Source: JAVJSD01 sp040219575
GTDB lineage: Bacteria; Planctomycetota; Planctomycetia; Pirellulales; Pirellulaceae
Assembly: GCA_040219575.1 (NCBI GenBank)
Contig: JAVJSD010000021.1
Span: 29,029 to 93,028 of the forward strand
DNA length: 64,000 nucleotides
Direction: 5' to 3'
A model generated the notes under the pieces. That model did no database searches and was not told the origin of the DNA. It worked only from the letters and a program-made list of their open reading frames with translations. The position numbers were made by a program, and so were the translations under genes. Each line of letters starts with the position of its first letter. The first letter of the stretch is position 1. Shown here in pieces: positions 61,949 through 64,000 of this stretch.

Positions 61949-62281
61949 ATGGCGCCACGATTCTTTGAATTGAAGGAGCCCCGTGTTTGGGGTGGCTTGG
62001 GAAGCGTTCTGATTTCCGGGATTGTCGGCAGACTTGATCGGGAGGATGGGTGCGTTGCAATACAGCGGACCGGCCCGTTCGCACCGCCAGTGATGTTTGG
62101 GATCGGGGTGGTGCTGTTTACAAAGAGCTTTCGCAGGGCGTTCGAAGTTGACTTTGCAGGCTACGAGTTTCTGCCCACGATCAAGAGGACGGGGCGAACG
62201 GGGCCACCCAACTTAGATGGGGGGGGCGTGAAGCGGCAAGTAGTGTGTCCGCTTTACGCGCCATCGCTAGCGAGGGCCTGA
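61949..62281 (+). pseudogene. Hypothetical gene truncated at its 3' end by a repeat
   Basis: A coding-like ORF starts at ATG 61949 (GGGAG 9 nt upstream). MAPRFFELKEPRVWGGLGSV ... VAIQRTGPFAPPVMFGIGVV then TKSFRRAFEVDFAGYEFLPT recalls small planctomycete proteins distantly like DUF1629/Imm11 immunity-type proteins, which continue beyond this point. Here, right after PTIKR, the frame runs into repeat copy A (62193) and the final ~30 codons are repeat-encoded (TGPPNLDGGGVKRQVVCPLY...). The gene is therefore probably truncated. Family resemblance is tentative. Confidence 0.6.
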
Positions 62282-62305
62282 GAAGATTGGCGGCGGAGAT
62301 ACGCG
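62193..62305. repeat. 113-bp direct repeat, copy A
   Basis: Contains GGGGCCACCCAACTTAGATG and the palindrome TCGCTAGCGA. It differs from copy B (62332-62444) at only two of 113 positions, indicating a recent duplication. The copy overruns the end of the 61949 ORF. Confidence 0.9.
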
Positions 62306-62331
62306 GCGAACGGGGCTACGTGGCGAACGGT

Positions 62332-62444
62332 GGCGAACGGGGCCACCCAACTTAGATGGGGGGGACGTGAAGCGGCAAGTAGTGTGTCCGCTTTACGCGC
62401 CATCGCTAGCGAGGGCCTGAGAAGATTGACGGCGGAGATACGCG
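62332..62444. repeat. 113-bp direct repeat, copy B
   Basis: Second near-identical copy, offset by 139 bp from copy A. The spacer includes two extra GGCGAACGG starts, suggesting repeated slippage or insertion at the same edge. It lies 143 bp beyond the stop of the transposase gene. Confidence 0.9.
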
Positions 62445-62587
62445 AGCCCAAAGGCGACTCCGAGAGTTTCGCGCACCAACCAAGTCGCGAACGACGCGCG
62501 ACGCGGAGCGCGCTCCGAGAACGCGAAATGAGACGGCCGAATGAACGAGGCCTCGTTGCGAATGGGGCCTCGCAGTTCGCGAGGCCG

Positions 62588-63667
62588 TTAACGGGCCTCA
62601 CCGAGCAGACACGCTCCCTGGGCTCGCCGGCGCGTGCCAAGGCGCGGTCTTAAGCGGGCGATGGCGGCCGGGCGGCCGGCGTGGTGGTGGAAGAGGCGGC
62701 CGAAATGGAACGTCAACTCCAGCCAGTCGCGCTCGGCGATGCCCAGCCGCGCCAGAATCGGCGGCGTCTCGTTGGGAATCACGCCGCGCTTGCCGGGAAC
62801 CTGCTGACGGCCGGTCCAGTCGAGCAACTCCAGGTACTGCAAAAGCGTGAGCGGCAGAAAGCCCCGGTCGCTGCACCGCTTGCCGGTGACGCACGATTCA
62901 CCAGGAACACTCGGCGCGGGACCAACGGGCGCCTCGCCTTCGTCCAACGGCAGCGGCGCCAGCCAGGCGTCGGCCGATTCCTCCTCACCGCGGGAACTCC
63001 CGCCATCGTCGCTTGCGTGTTCCTGCGCCGCCTCGATTCGCCGGCTGGCCGAGGTGAACTCGCTCGTCTCGGGCGTCGGCGCGAGACCGGCCCGCACCGG
63101 ATTCAAATCGACATACACGCTGCAGGCCAGCAGGGCCGCCTCGTCGAGCAGTCGCGAGCAGCGAAAACGCCCCTCCCAGAAGCGGCCGGTCACTTCGTCT
63201 TCGCGGTTGGCCCGGCGGGCGATCGGCTCGGCCGCCATCCGCATGAACCAACTGATATCGCAGAGCCGCGAGCGAATCTCCGCCAGGTTCGTGCGATCCG
63301 CCACGAGGGCCGCGATCTCGGCATCCGTCGGCTCCTCCGCATCGCCCTCGGGCGTCTTGCGCACGGGGCACAGCCGCAACCACCGCCGGGCGACTTCCTG
63401 GTCGTCCCACACCGCCAGCACATCGGGCCGATTCCGCAGGATGATATGAAAATGGTTGTCCATCACCGCGTAGCCGAGCACGTCGATGGCGAAGGAGCCG
63501 GCCAGGTGTTCCAACCGCAATTCGAGCCACCGCTTACGATGGTCGAAGTTGCGGCCCGTGAGCGAATCGTCGCCGCAAAGGAAGCACCGCCGCACGCAGC
63601 GATTGATGCAATGGTAGGCGCCGACCACAGTCGGATCGAACACATCGCCACGTTTCGCACGAGCCAT
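62588..63667 (-). CDS. RAYT-type Y1 transposase (REP-associated tyrosine transposase)
   Basis: 359 residues from ATG 63667. YHCINRCVRRCFLCGDDS and YAVMDNHFHIILRNRPDVLA contain the HUH motif (His72, His74) of the IS200/RAYT Y1 fold; GRFWEGRFRCSRLLDE and YVDLNPVRAGL are typical of RAYT proteins (COG1943). The C-terminal ~140 residues (PLDEGEAPVGPAPSVPGESC ... LDWTGRQQVPGKRGVIPNET) are an extension common in large planctomycete members. RAYTs are domesticated nickases thought to spread REP palindromes. The gene is bracketed by inverted copies of GGGGCCACCCA-TTAAG. It appears intact. Confidence 0.9.
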   Translation of the reverse strand: MARAKRGDVFDPTVVGAYHCINRCVRRCFLCGDDSLTGRNFDHRKRWLELRLEHLAGSFAIDVLGYAVMDNHFHIILRNRPDVLAVWDDQEVARRWLRLCPVRKTPEGDAEEPTDAEIAALVADRTNLAEIRSRLCDISWFMRMAAEPIARRANREDEVTGRFWEGRFRCSRLLDEAALLACSVYVDLNPVRAGLAPTPETSEFTSASRRIEAAQEHASDDGGSSRGEEESADAWLAPLPLDEGEAPVGPAPSVPGESCVTGKRCSDRGFLPLTLLQYLELLDWTGRQQVPGKRGVIPNETPPILARLGIAERDWLELTFHFGRLFHHHAGRPAAIARLRPRLGTRRRAQGACLLGEAR

Positions 63668-63806
63668 CGGCGAAGCTCCTATTCGAGCGGCACAACGACG
63701 GCCAAGATACTGGTACCTGAACAAATGTCAAGGTATTTTCCGCCACGATTTTCCGCTACGCTGCGCTCAGCAGGCCGCCGACGGGGCGGCCGCATCCCCC
63801 TCACAT

Positions 63807-63863
63807 AAGATGGATGGCCCCGCTTTTTCCCCCTTTTTCCGCCTTTTAAGATGGGTGGCCCCA
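63807..63863. repeat. Short palindromic motif pair 5' of the RAYT gene
   Basis: TAAGATGGATGGCCCC (63807-63822) and TTAAGATGGGTGGCCCC (63847-63863) are inverted relative to GGGGCCACCCAACTTAGATG in the two repeats downstream of the transposase (62200 and 62339). The motif therefore brackets the gene on both sides. Confidence 0.75.
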
Positions 63864-63937
63864 CGCCTGTTCGGCACATAAATTGCTAGCCGCGACCGCG
63901 GTTGCCGAAGCGGGCTCTGTGTCGACTTCAGAGGGTG

Positions 63938-64000
63938 ATGGCACAAGATTTGCGCGTCGCGGTTCCTGTCAGAAATCGTCTGTCAAACTGGCAGGGAACA
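63938..64000 (+). CDS. Possible start of a gene cut by the window end
   Basis: ATG 63938 preceded by GAGGG opens a frame beginning MAQDLRVAVPVRNRLSNWQG that runs off the window. Only 21 codons are visible, so this is a weak suggestion without family assignment. Confidence 0.2.
   Translation, partial: MAQDLRVAVPVRNRLSNWQGT

Noticed and set aside
62330..62653. A 107-codon plus-strand frame
   Set aside because: It starts in repeat copy B and then runs opposite the end of the RAYT gene; composition is repeat-driven.

Overview
The window is GC-rich chromosomal DNA that looks like a planctomycete of the Pirellulales type. The evidence is the combination of a PSCyt1/DUF1549/DUF1553 surface protein with DUF1501 partners, a type I sulfatase, a TIGR03067 protein, an NPYxSP-motif membrane protein, a prenyltransferase-repeat protein next to a giant DUF4175-like protein, a DUF4838 protein, two Gfo/Idh/MocA oxidoreductases and many short palindromic intergenic repeats. 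I see no rRNA, convincing tRNA, CRISPR array or prophage.

Layout. 1-1881 (minus): sugar or sugar-acid catabolism (RbsD/FucU mutarotase, fuconolactonase-like hydrolase, SDR truncated by the window edge). 2052-3343 (plus): Nal1-like serine protease with a 77-residue companion whose start codon lies in an 18-bp tandem repeat. 3454-4791 (minus): ANTAR response regulator and cytosolic peroxiredoxin. 5001-7738 (plus): rsfS and argS. 7880-10738 (minus): serC and serA. 11092-14449 (plus): ribE and two secreted proteins of unknown role. 14530-15119: ParD/ParE-type toxin-antitoxin pair. 15159-16082 (minus): CPBP membrane protease homologue. 16381-27342 (plus): PSD1-DUF1501 pair, sulfatase, thioesterase, TIGR03067, SOUL-like protein, exported peroxiredoxin and a second DUF1501. 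27373-34490 (minus): envelope operon (1272-aa DUF4175-like protein, a 281-aa secreted protein, prenyltransferase-repeat protein, NPCBM protein). 34673-39709 (plus): epmB, a small membrane protein and dnaE2. 39984-43602: lipoproteins, a Cys-rich secreted protein and a PQQ-like propeller. 43611-52779: probable catabolic island (DUF4838, MFS transporter, SelA-like PLP enzyme, COG3964-type amidohydrolase, M81/MlrC hydrolase, enolase-superfamily enzyme). 52840-61820: NRDE protein, two oxidoreductases, oligoendopeptidase F, a receiver-like protein lacking its phospho-acceptor and hypothetical genes. 61949-63863: a gene truncated by a duplicated repeat, followed by a RAYT-type Y1 transposase bracketed by inverted copies of a short palindromic motif.

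The most notable points are: (1) dnaE2 carries an in-frame insertion of about 60 codons made of five heptamers plus a 104-bp palindromic element that also occurs intergenically in the window, and it has a GAAC-N4-GTTC LexA-type box 45 bp before its start; (2) at least four palindromic repeat families coexist with a RAYT transposase; (3) the protease/companion pair; (4) a three-hairpin, terminator-ended candidate ncRNA at 59014-59167; (5) the 43.6-52.8 kb catabolic island with a repeat-rich divergent promoter. All functions are inferred by reading the sequence; no database search was run.
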